Assembly (NCBI GenBank): GCA_029265315.1
Contig: JAJUJM010000002.1
Coordinates: forward strand, 1 to 64,000
Reading direction: 5' to 3'
Length of the DNA: 64,000 bases
Origin: Actinomycetota bacterium
GTDB lineage: Bacteria > Actinomycetota > Coriobacteriia > Anaerosomatales > PHET01
Each line of letters begins with the position of its first letter. The stretch's first letter is position 1. A program made the translations under genes and the position numbers. Shown in pieces: positions 37,100-44,300 of the stretch. The notes below the pieces were generated by a model. That model was not told the origin of the DNA, searched no databases, and worked only from the letters and a program-made list of their open reading frames with translations.

Positions 37100-38413
37100 G
37101 TGCTCGAACTCAACATCGAAAGACTAGCATACGGCGGCGAGGCCGTTGGACATCTCGACGACGGACGGACCGTGTTCGTTGCAGGAGCCTGCCCCGGAGA
37201 CCGTGTGGCGGCCGAGATCGTGCAGGACCGTGGACGGTTCGTGCGCGCTCGGATTCACGACGTCTTGGCTCCGTCCTCATCGCGCGTCAAGCCCCGCTGC
37301 CCGTACTTCGGCGTATGCGGCGGTTGTTCGTGGCAACACATCTCGATCGAACTGCAGAGGAGCGCTAAACGTGAAGCGGTCGTCAGCGCCCTCAAGCGCA
37401 TCGGACACGTCTCCGATGCCGACGCGCTCGTCGCCGCCACGATTGCGCCGAGCACAGAGTACGGTTATCGCAACAAGATCGAGCTGGTCGCCGACCCGGC
37501 CGCTCGACGTCTGGATCTCGGGTTCCACCGCGCCGGGAGCGACGATGTCGTGCCGGTCGAGACCTGCGCGCTGCTGCCCTCGCGAGTCTCAAGTGCCCCC
37601 AAGGCCCTGACAGGCGCCCTGCGCTACCTGGCGGGAGATGCCAATCTCAACGTCCGCAGAGTCTCCGTACGGACAGCCGATGCGACGAAAGACCTCGAGA
37701 TCGCCCTGTGGACCGACCCCGGGCCGTTCCCAAGGGCAGCGGCGGCCAGACTTCTCGGCTCCGCCCTGCCCTCAACGAGCATCGTCCGCGTGCTCATGAA
37801 AGGCCCGGACAAGCAACGCAAGGTCACCGGCGTCGAGGTCCTCGCCGGAAAGGGTGCCTGGCGTGAGCGCGTCGCTGGATGCAGCTTCTCCGTCTCCGCC
37901 CCTTCATTCTTCCAAGTCAACACCCGCGGAGCAGGGGAGCTCGTCAGAATCGTCCTCGACGAGGTCGCCGTGGACGGCACGGACCGGGTGCTGGACCTGT
38001 TCGCGGGGGCGGGGACGTTCACGCTCCCGCTGGCCCGGCTGGCCGGCGAGGTCGTCGCCGTGGAAGCGGCCGGCAGTGCGGTGCGTGACCTGCGCCGCAA
38101 CCTTGAACGCGCATCCGTATGGGCCGAGGTGATAGGCGGCGACGCGTCCCGCGAGATCGCCGGACTGGGCCGCTTCGATGCGGTCGTGGTCGACCCTCCA
38201 CGCATGGGCCTCGATGCACGCGTCGTGTCGGCCTTGGGCGCGGCGAGGCCTCGCGTCATCGCATACGTCTCATGTGACCCCGCCACCCTCGCCCGCGATG
38301 CAGCACGACTGCTTCAAGAGGGCTATCGGCTGACGCGCGCGACGCCGGTCGACATGTTCCCGCAGACGTACCACGTCGAGACGGTGGCCCGCTTCGAACG
38401 AGCGAATGCCTAG
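37100..38413 (+). CDS. RlmD/TrmA-family tRNA/rRNA uracil-5-methyltransferase
   Basis: The enzyme uses SAM to methylate a uracil C5, most likely in 23S rRNA. The 437-residue protein has an N-terminal TRAM domain (ERLAYGGEAVGHLDDGRTVF), a [4Fe-4S] Cys set (CPYFGVCGGCSWQH plus a later Cys), the SAM-binding segment VLDLFAGAGTFTLPLA, and the catalytic Cys in YVSCDPATLARD. It starts at GTG with no strong Shine-Dalgarno and is divergent from the PilT-like gene. Whether the target is U1939, U747 or tRNA U54 cannot be told. Confidence 0.9.
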   Translation: MLELNIERLAYGGEAVGHLDDGRTVFVAGACPGDRVAAEIVQDRGRFVRARIHDVLAPSSSRVKPRCPYFGVCGGCSWQHISIELQRSAKREAVVSALKRIGHVSDADALVAATIAPSTEYGYRNKIELVADPAARRLDLGFHRAGSDDVVPVETCALLPSRVSSAPKALTGALRYLAGDANLNVRRVSVRTADATKDLEIALWTDPGPFPRAAAARLLGSALPSTSIVRVLMKGPDKQRKVTGVEVLAGKGAWRERVAGCSFSVSAPSFFQVNTRGAGELVRIVLDEVAVDGTDRVLDLFAGAGTFTLPLARLAGEVVAVEAAGSAVRDLRRNLERASVWAEVIGGDASREIAGLGRFDAVVVDPPRMGLDARVVSALGAARPRVIAYVSCDPATLARDAARLLQEGYRLTRATPVDMFPQTYHVETVARFERANA

Positions 38414-39270
38414 CCGTAGGCTCCGCGCACGTAGTCAGCGGTCTCTCGACGCAGCGGGTCCTCGAACACGCGCCGCGCGTCCCCGAACTCCAGCAACCTA
38501 CCCATGAGGAAGAAGGCGACGTCATCTGAGATGCGCCGCGCCTGAGCCAGGTTGTGGGTGACGATGATGATCGTGTAGTCCGCCACCAACTCGAGCAGCA
38601 GCTCTTCGATGCGGGCCGTGGAGATCGGGTCAAGCGACGCACACGGCTCGTCAAGCATGATCACCGTGGGCCTGACCGCGAGCGCGCGCGCGATGCACAA
38701 GCGCTGCTGCTGTCCGCCCGACAGCGCCAATGCGGAGCGCTTCAGGTCGTCTTTGACTTCGTCCCACAGGTTCGCATGCACGAGTGCCTGCTCCACGACA
38801 CCGTCGAGCTCATCGCGTGAGATGCGTGGGTTGTGCTCCCGAACTGCGAGCGCGATGTTCTCATGGATTGACATCGGAAACGGATTGGGGTGCTGAAACA
38901 CCATGCCGACCTGACGCCTGAGCTCAGTGACGTCGACGCGCGGGTCGTAGATGTCCTGACCGCCCAGCTGTATCCGACCGTTCATCGAGAAACCGCGGAT
39001 CTCATCGTTCATCCGGTTGAAGCAGCGCAACGCCGTCGATTTGCCGCATCCCGAAGGACCGATGAACGCGGTGATCTGATTGGCCGGCACATCGAACGTC
39101 ACGTCCCGCAGGACGACGTTCGAACCATACCGCACCTCGAGGTTGTCCACATCGATGAGCGTGTTGCGCTCCAAGGCACGTTCAGCGCGAATCATCTGCC
39201 GGTCAAGCTCGGCCAGAAGCATCGCCGCCTCATCAGCTTCGGGCGCCGGCGTCCTCAACGACTCGTTCAT
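38410..39270 (-). CDS. pstB: Phosphate ABC transporter ATP-binding protein
   Basis: PstB powers high-affinity phosphate uptake. The 286-residue protein has Walker A GPSGCGKST, the signature LSGGQQQRL, and Walker B VIMLDEPCASLDP. An N-terminal extension of about 35 residues precedes the normal start. The ATG at 39270 has GGAGGAC upstream. Its stop shares the palindrome CTAG with the stop of the convergent methyltransferase gene. No phoU follows. Confidence 0.97.
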   Translation of the reverse strand: MNESLRTPAPEADEAAMLLAELDRQMIRAERALERNTLIDVDNLEVRYGSNVVLRDVTFDVPANQITAFIGPSGCGKSTALRCFNRMNDEIRGFSMNGRIQLGGQDIYDPRVDVTELRRQVGMVFQHPNPFPMSIHENIALAVREHNPRISRDELDGVVEQALVHANLWDEVKDDLKRSALALSGGQQQRLCIARALAVRPTVIMLDEPCASLDPISTARIEELLLELVADYTIIIVTHNLAQARRISDDVAFFLMGRLLEFGDARRVFEDPLRRETADYVRGAYG

Positions 39271-39293
39271 GGTTGTCCTCCGAACACGGTGGG

Positions 39294-40250
39294 TCATCTG
39301 GTCTGACGGCGAGCACGTCCGATGAGAGTGGCTGCCGCGTTGAGCGTGATCACGAGCAGGATGAGCACCATCGCCCCACCGTACGCGAGCTCAGGCGCGT
39401 TGCCTTCGCCTGCCGGCGAGGAGAAGTAGATGAAGGTCGTGAGTGTCGATCCCGTGCCCCTCAGCACGTTGACGATCTGGTCGAGCGCCCACCAGTTGTC
39501 GACCGCCATGTTCATGGTGCCGCCGAGGGTCAACCACACGATGGCCGTGTCCCCCGCCGCCAGCCCCATGCCAAGAATCACACCCGTCGCGATTCCCGGC
39601 GCGGCGGCCGGCAGGACTATCCTCCTGATGGCGCGCCACTTCGTGACTCCGAGAGCCGCTGCGCCCTGGCGGTACGACAAGGGAACCGATCGAATGGCCT
39701 CCTCCATGACCTTGATCACGAACGGCAGTACGTGGATGGCCATCACCGTCGCAGCCACAAGGAACGACCTGCCGAAGGCAACATCGGAGCCCTCAGCGCC
39801 GGACGAGGACATGAACGTGAAGACGCCGTGGGAGAACATGGCCACGCCGAACATCCCGAACACCACGCTCGGTACCCCGGCGAGCACTTCGAGTCCGAGA
39901 CGGATCGCCTTGGTGACGGCCCATCGTTCATCCATGTACTCGGCGAGGTAGACCGCGGCGCCCAGCGCGATTGGAAACGTCAGCAGAGTAGACAGCAACA
40001 CGAGAAAGGTCGTCCCCACGATGGGAATCCGAACACCCCCACCTGTGCTTTCCGCAGGACTCGGGTCTGGGTCGGTGGTCAGGAACTTCCAGTCAACATG
40101 CGCGTAACCTTCACGCACGATGTGACCGACGATGAAGAAGCACACCGCCGCGACGACAGCGGCCGCGATCCATGCAGACGCTGGCCCGATCCATCGTGAC
40201 AATCGAGCATGCCCCTTGATCGGCGAGACTCTCATCCGCTCCTCACTCAC
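39294..40250 (-). CDS. pstA: Phosphate ABC transporter permease PstA
   Basis: The 318-residue membrane permease has six predicted helices and the coupling segment AAALGVTKWRAIRRIVLPAA. Its GTG start overlaps the pstC stop as GTGA; an ATG five codons later is the alternative. PstA pairs with PstC to form the channel. Confidence 0.95.
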   Translation of the reverse strand: MSEERMRVSPIKGHARLSRWIGPASAWIAAAVVAAVCFFIVGHIVREGYAHVDWKFLTTDPDPSPAESTGGGVRIPIVGTTFLVLLSTLLTFPIALGAAVYLAEYMDERWAVTKAIRLGLEVLAGVPSVVFGMFGVAMFSHGVFTFMSSSGAEGSDVAFGRSFLVAATVMAIHVLPFVIKVMEEAIRSVPLSYRQGAAALGVTKWRAIRRIVLPAAAPGIATGVILGMGLAAGDTAIVWLTLGGTMNMAVDNWWALDQIVNVLRGTGSTLTTFIYFSSPAGEGNAPELAYGGAMVLILLVITLNAAATLIGRARRQTR

Positions 40251-41281
40251 AGCGACCGTCCGGTGTCAAGCGCGAGCCGTCGTCCCCACCAGCTCACGAT
40301 CATCCGTGCTGCCAGGCTGAGAACGAGGCTCGCGAGCAAGAGCATCGCGGCAAGCCCGAACAGTGCGTCGTGGATGAGCGGGATACTCATGCCCTCGCCA
40401 CCGGTCTCCACGATCGCGGAAGCCATCGTCCGCACCGGCATGAAGGGGAAGTACTGAAGTCCCCACTTCGCAGACGGGACGAAAGCGATGGAACCCGCCA
40501 CCATCGAAAGCGCGATAGCCTCACCGATGGCGCGCGCTATGGCCAGGACCGCACCCGCCAGAAGACCGGGCGCCGCGGCCGGCAGCTGGATGCGAGTGAT
40601 GGTGCGCCACCGGTCGATACCCAACGCAAGCCCTCCGTCAACGTACGAGCGCGGAACCGCTCGCAGGGAGTCAACCGCGACCGTCACGAAGAACGGCAGG
40701 ATCATGAAGGACAACACGATGATCCCGGCAAGCAGGGAATCGCCCTCAAGCGGTATGTCCGTCACCACGTCGTACGCGTCCTTCGGCACGAGACCGCTCA
40801 AAAGGGGCACGACGACGGACAAGCCAACCAGTCCGAAGACGACTGACGGAATCCCCGCAAGCAGCTGGATGACCGCCTCAAGAGGGCGCCGCAGACCGTC
40901 GGGCGCTAGTTCAGCCAGGAAGATCGCACACCCCAACCCGAGCACGACGCTCACCAGCAATGCGCCGAGGGTCGTCAGTGTCGTGCCGGCGATGAGCGGC
41001 AACGCTCCGAAGATCACGTCGGGTTCGGTCCACGCCATGTCGATCGCCGTGTCCCAATCCCCCGTGGCGATGAAGGGCAAAGCCTGACGACTGAAGATCG
41101 GCAACGCGTACCAGAACACATACGCGATCACCACCCCTACCACCGCACCCGAGAAGACCGCACAGGCCCACAGCAGTGGCTGAGCGAGATGCTCGCTCGC
41201 ATGCCTCACGCGGCGCGTGAGATCGATGGAGGGCGGTGGTGCCGTAACGCTGCCACCAGCCTGGACGTATTCGCTCGACAT
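40247..41281 (-). CDS. pstC: Phosphate ABC transporter permease PstC
   Basis: The 344-residue permease shows six helices after a 40-residue hydrophilic start, and the coupling loop GGLALGIDRWRTITRIQLPA. The ATG at 41281 has GGAG 7 nt upstream; a longer frame exists but crosses the intercistronic hairpin. It lies downstream of pstS and overlaps pstA. Confidence 0.95.
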   Translation of the reverse strand: MSSEYVQAGGSVTAPPPSIDLTRRVRHASEHLAQPLLWACAVFSGAVVGVVIAYVFWYALPIFSRQALPFIATGDWDTAIDMAWTEPDVIFGALPLIAGTTLTTLGALLVSVVLGLGCAIFLAELAPDGLRRPLEAVIQLLAGIPSVVFGLVGLSVVVPLLSGLVPKDAYDVVTDIPLEGDSLLAGIIVLSFMILPFFVTVAVDSLRAVPRSYVDGGLALGIDRWRTITRIQLPAAAPGLLAGAVLAIARAIGEAIALSMVAGSIAFVPSAKWGLQYFPFMPVRTMASAIVETGGEGMSIPLIHDALFGLAAMLLLASLVLSLAARMIVSWWGRRLALDTGRSL

Positions 41282-41327
41282 ATGGTGACTCCGACCGTTC
41301 GGGGACGAAGGCAGGTCATGCACGAAG

Positions 41328-41361
41328 CCGGGCGCTGCTGATCGCAGTCAGCAGCGCCCGG
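41328..41361 (-). terminator. Strong intercistronic hairpin between pstS and pstC
   Basis: A perfect 14-bp stem (CCGGGCGCTGCTGA/TCAGCAGCGCCCGG) with a 6-nt loop lies 16 nt after the pstS stop. It has no U-tract. It likely works as a partial terminator or 3'-end stabiliser that makes pstS mRNA more abundant than pstCAB. Confidence 0.75.
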
Positions 41362-41376
41362 CGCTGGCAGTGATGG

Positions 41377-42201
41377 TTACCGGGGCAGGAACTCCGTAGC
41401 CGCGATCTTCTGACCAGCGGCGCTGCGACACCAGTCGATGAACTTCTTGGCGTTACCTGTTGCGGGGCCCTTGGTGATGAAATACAGCGGACGCACGTAC
41501 TTGTACTTGCCGGAGAGCGCGTTAGCGCGAGTCGGTGCGACGTTGTCGATGGTCACTCCGCGGACGGTGCGGTTGACGAAGGCCATGCCGACGTAACCGA
41601 TCGCATACTTGTTGCGCGCGACCGCCGAGCGCACCATTCCGTTCGACGCGTAGCCTTTAGTGCGGGCGGACTGGCGCTTACCGCCCAAGAACGCCTCCTT
41701 GAAGTACTCGTACGTGCCCGAGGCGCCCGTCCTACCACAAAGCACGACAGGCGCATTGGGGCCACCGACCTGCTTCCAGTTCGTGATCTTGCCGTGGTAC
41801 ATGTCGCGGACCTGGGCCTCGGTCAGCTTCTTGACCGGGTTGCTCGGGTGGACGACGACGACGAGAGAGTCCCGTGCCACGACATGCATGACCGCACCCT
41901 TGTCGAGTTCGGCCTGCTTCGGGTCACGCGAGGACATGCCGATGTCAACCTTCTCAGACAGCACATCGTTGAAGCCGACACTCGAACCGCCACCAGCGAC
42001 GGTGATGTTCCATGACGGGTTCAGCTTCTTGAAAGCAGCCGCGAACTTCTGTGCGAGCGGCTGCACCGTGGTGGAGCCGGACAGCTTGAGGTTCACGCTG
42101 GCATAGGCGCCTTGGGGGACAGCGAGTGCCGCGAGCATGGCTGCGGCGACGGCAGCTGACGCGAAACGCTTGATTCGACCGAGATTCATCAGTGTCTTCA
42201 T
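41377..42201 (-). CDS. pstS: Phosphate-binding protein PstS
   Basis: PstS captures phosphate outside the membrane and delivers it to PstCA. The 274-residue protein has a Sec signal ending near AVPQGAYAS (about 35), with no lipobox Cys, then the phosphate-loop patterns LKLSGSTTVQPLAQKF and VAGGGSSVGFNDVL. The residues SSRDP and GASGTYEYF also match the binding site. How it is held at the surface is unclear. Confidence 0.95.
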   Translation of the reverse strand: MKTLMNLGRIKRFASAAVAAAMLAALAVPQGAYASVNLKLSGSTTVQPLAQKFAAAFKKLNPSWNITVAGGGSSVGFNDVLSEKVDIGMSSRDPKQAELDKGAVMHVVARDSLVVVVHPSNPVKKLTEAQVRDMYHGKITNWKQVGGPNAPVVLCGRTGASGTYEYFKEAFLGGKRQSARTKGYASNGMVRSAVARNKYAIGYVGMAFVNRTVRGVTIDNVAPTRANALSGKYKYVRPLYFITKGPATGNAKKFIDWCRSAAGQKIAATEFLPR

Positions 42202-42220
42202 CCTCTCCTGATCGTCTTGA

Positions 42221-42925
42221 CTAGCGGACGGTTACGAGCCGCGTTGCGGTGGGCGAGGGCGCCCCGAAGGAGCTGCCGAGGAACTTGGCGCTGACCGTGT
42301 ATCGTCCGGCCGTCGGAAGCTTGGTCGTGTACTCGGTGCCACCCTCTTGGTCCGTCGTCAAGGTGACCGTCCTCGTGAACGCCGGACCCGGCCCTGCCGC
42401 CTTCCTGATCGTCACGCGTACGCGACCGGTCCCACTGTTCGGAGTGACCTCGAAAAGCGTCGTGAAGTTCGCTCCGCGCTTGACCGCGGCGGGGGCGGAG
42501 ATCCTCACCCGCGTGCGTGTGTTCTTGATGATGCGCAGCGTGAACGGCTCGCTGTTGTAGGGAGCCCCGACCTTGGGGATGTAGGTGGCCCGGAGGACGG
42601 CCGGATAGGTGAGCGACTCATCGAGGTGCAGGTAGAAGGGCTCGATCACCGGCGCGGCCCCCGTCTCCTCGTTGGCCTCGACCAGCTGACCCTCGCCGTA
42701 CTTGACCCATGCGTCATTGGCGTCGAGGGTATACAGTTCGATCTTGTCCCCCACCGTGACCGTGCCAGCGATGCCGGGCTGCACGGTGACTTCGGTGCCG
42801 TAGACACCGCGCTTTGGTGTCACGGACACCGTCAGTGCGTCAGATGCGACCACAGTGGCGGCCACCCCGAGCGCACATACCAGCACCATGACGGCCATCC
42901 AGACGGACCTGGTCCTCACTCGCAT
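42221..42925 (-). CDS. Secreted Ig-like/beta-sandwich protein of unknown function
   Basis: The 234-residue protein has a signal peptide (residues 1-28) and then repeated beta-rich segments, such as DALTVSVTPKRGVYGTEVTV and RVRISAPAAVKRGANFTTLF. These look like two or three bacterial Ig-like or cell-surface domains. It lies 19 nt upstream of pstS in the same orientation and would be its co-transcript. I do not recognise a family. A surface role during phosphate limitation is inference. Confidence 0.65.
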   Translation of the reverse strand: MRVRTRSVWMAVMVLVCALGVAATVVASDALTVSVTPKRGVYGTEVTVQPGIAGTVTVGDKIELYTLDANDAWVKYGEGQLVEANEETGAAPVIEPFYLHLDESLTYPAVLRATYIPKVGAPYNSEPFTLRIIKNTRTRVRISAPAAVKRGANFTTLFEVTPNSGTGRVRVTIRKAAGPGPAFTRTVTLTTDQEGGTEYTTKLPTAGRYTVSAKFLGSSFGAPSPTATRLVTVR

Positions 42926-42963
42926 GAATCCTCCTTAGAGCTTGATATCGCGAGCAACGAAAC

Positions 42964-42994
42964 GGCGGCCGGAGCCTCATTCGCTCCGACCGCC
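42964..42994 (-). terminator. Hairpin upstream of the pst cluster
   Basis: On the minus strand GGCGGTCGGAGC pairs along 12 bp with GCTCCGGCCGCC (one G-U) around a 7-nt loop. GTTTCGTTGCTC follows. It lies 108 nt after the cytochrome b5-like gene and 38 nt before the secreted-protein start. It may terminate the upstream transcript or act as a leader structure. Confidence 0.55.
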
Positions 42995-43087
42995 ACGACC
43001 TTAAGCGAGCCCGTCAGCAAGTTGGTTGCACGGATGGCACTATTCCGTTACATACTCGGCGCACCTCGATGAACCGAAACTTTCACG

Positions 43088-43102
43088 CACCTGAATCAGG
43101 TG
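43088..43102. repeat. 15-bp perfect palindrome
   Basis: CACCTGA-A-TCAGGTG lies immediately beyond the stop of the cytochrome b5-like gene and 162 bp upstream of the pst-cluster start. It could be an operator. It has no recognised regulator and is short enough to be chance. Confidence 0.35.
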
Positions 43103-43333
43103 TTACACGACGAGCTTGCCGACCTCGGGAAAGTCAGTGACATAGACATCGTGCGGCGCGTCAGAATGCTCTTCCGTGAGATCACGGCCCGCTTGGTGCA
43201 TACCTTCGTGGTCGCCGTCGCCCCACATAGCGCTTTCGGTCACGTCGTAAACGACCCCGTCGTACGCCACGTACGCGGGACGACCGTCGCGTCCGTCAAA
43301 CTCAGCGAGTTCCTCAGTGGTGAATTCCTTCAC
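43103..43333 (-). CDS. Cytochrome b5-like heme-binding domain protein
   Basis: The 76-residue protein starts MKEFTTEELAEFDGRDGRPA and continues YVAYDGVVYDVTESAMW and GDHEGMHQAGRDLTE. This is the small free-standing cytochrome b5/steroid-binding-like fold common in anaerobes. The His in GDHEGMH is a candidate heme ligand. I start at the GTG at 43333 with GAGGAGGA just upstream. The partner enzyme is unknown. Confidence 0.82.
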   Translation of the reverse strand: MKEFTTEELAEFDGRDGRPAYVAYDGVVYDVTESAMWGDGDHEGMHQAGRDLTEEHSDAPHDVYVTDFPEVGKLVV

Positions 43334-43464
43334 GAGCTCCTCCTCAACAAGCGGGTCCAGAACCGTGACGGAGTATACCCGCGCGGCGGCGACAACACGC
43401 GGCGTACGAATCGATGAGCGTGCCTCACAGCAAGAACTCCGGAGCCTCAGGGGCGATGATCCCG

Positions 43465-44163
43465 TCACTCCTGCTCGAGCTTCGCCACCAACCGGTCGAG
43501 GTCTACGAAGATGCGTCTGCCCTTCGTGGTGACGACACTGTCTCGAGCAAGGGATGAGATGACTCGGCTCGCGGTCTCACGAGAGGTGCCGGCGAGCGTA
43601 GCTATGTCGTAATGCGTCATGCCTTGGATCACCGGTGCTCCTCGCGTCTCAAGACCGGCTGTCGCGACGTTGAGTATCACACGCATGACACGGTGGGTAG
43701 CATCATGAAACGCCATGTCCTCAAGACGAGCGATCGTGTGCCGCAAGCGCCTCGAGAGCGTGGCGATGAGCGACAGCGCCAGTCGCGGCTGCAGCTGGAT
43801 CGCCGCGGAAAGGTCCTTGCCGTCGAGCGACAGGAGCTCGACGTCCGTGACCGCGATGACATCAGACGAGCGTGGCTGGCCATCCACCAAGGCCATCTCA
43901 CCGAAATGCGCCGGCGCCTCAAGATAGTTCAACACGAGCTCGCGACCCTCAGGGCTCGCGATGGCCACCTTCACGCGGCCGGACACGAGCAGGAACATCG
44001 AAGTCCCGACCTCGTTCTGCCCCACGATGAACGCGCCCTTGGGGTAACGACGCAGCTGGACCATGTCCGCAAGGGCCTCGAGCGTGTCCGGCGCGAGGTC
44101 GGAGAACATCGGCACCGCTGCGAGACGTGAGAGGACCTGGCTTCTCGATGCTGTGGTGTTCAT
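43465..44163 (-). CDS. Crp/Fnr-family transcriptional regulator
   Basis: The 232-residue protein has a cyclic-nucleotide-binding fold (about 20-135) and a C-terminal winged helix with the recognition segment TLAGTSRETASRVISSL. The phosphate cassette HFGEMALVDGQPRSSDV keeps the Glu, Arg and Ser that bind cAMP in CRP. The protein has no Cys at all, so it is not an FNR-type Fe-S sensor. Two TGTG-N8-CACA sites lie 25-63 nt before its start, suggesting it regulates its own gene. Confidence 0.9.
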   Translation of the reverse strand: MNTTASRSQVLSRLAAVPMFSDLAPDTLEALADMVQLRRYPKGAFIVGQNEVGTSMFLLVSGRVKVAIASPEGRELVLNYLEAPAHFGEMALVDGQPRSSDVIAVTDVELLSLDGKDLSAAIQLQPRLALSLIATLSRRLRHTIARLEDMAFHDATHRVMRVILNVATAGLETRGAPVIQGMTHYDIATLAGTSRETASRVISSLARDSVVTTKGRRIFVDLDRLVAKLEQE

Positions 44164-44187
44164 GGCTATCTCATCGGCATCTCAAGC

Positions 44188-44226
44188 TGTGACTTTAGAC
44201 ACAGTGCGTATGTGACGTGCACCACA
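44188..44226. promoter_or_regulatory. Two tandem CRP-like operators
   Basis: Site 1 (44188-44203) is TGTGACTTTAGACACA, symmetric as CTGTG-N8-CACAG. Site 2 (44211-44226) is TGTGACGTGCACCACA, inside a larger repeat CGTATGTG-N8-CACATACG (44207-44230). Both fit TGTGA-N6-TCACA with one mismatch. Their centres are 23 bp apart, about two helical turns. They precede the Crp-type gene. Confidence 0.75.
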
Positions 44227-44233
44227 TACGGCG

Positions 44234-44259
44234 ACGGGGCGGCCCAAGGGCCGCCCCGT
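44234..44259 (-). terminator. Terminator of the FAD/Fe-S oxidoreductase gene
   Basis: ACGGGGCGGCCC and GGGCCGCCCCGT are perfect 12-nt arms around AA. They lie 42 nt after the stop of the 1035-codon gene. The hairpin is immediately upstream of the CRP-like operators. Confidence 0.75.
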
Positions 44260-44300
44260 TCCAACCGATCAGCGATTCCGCTGTGACCGACGTCTCACCA

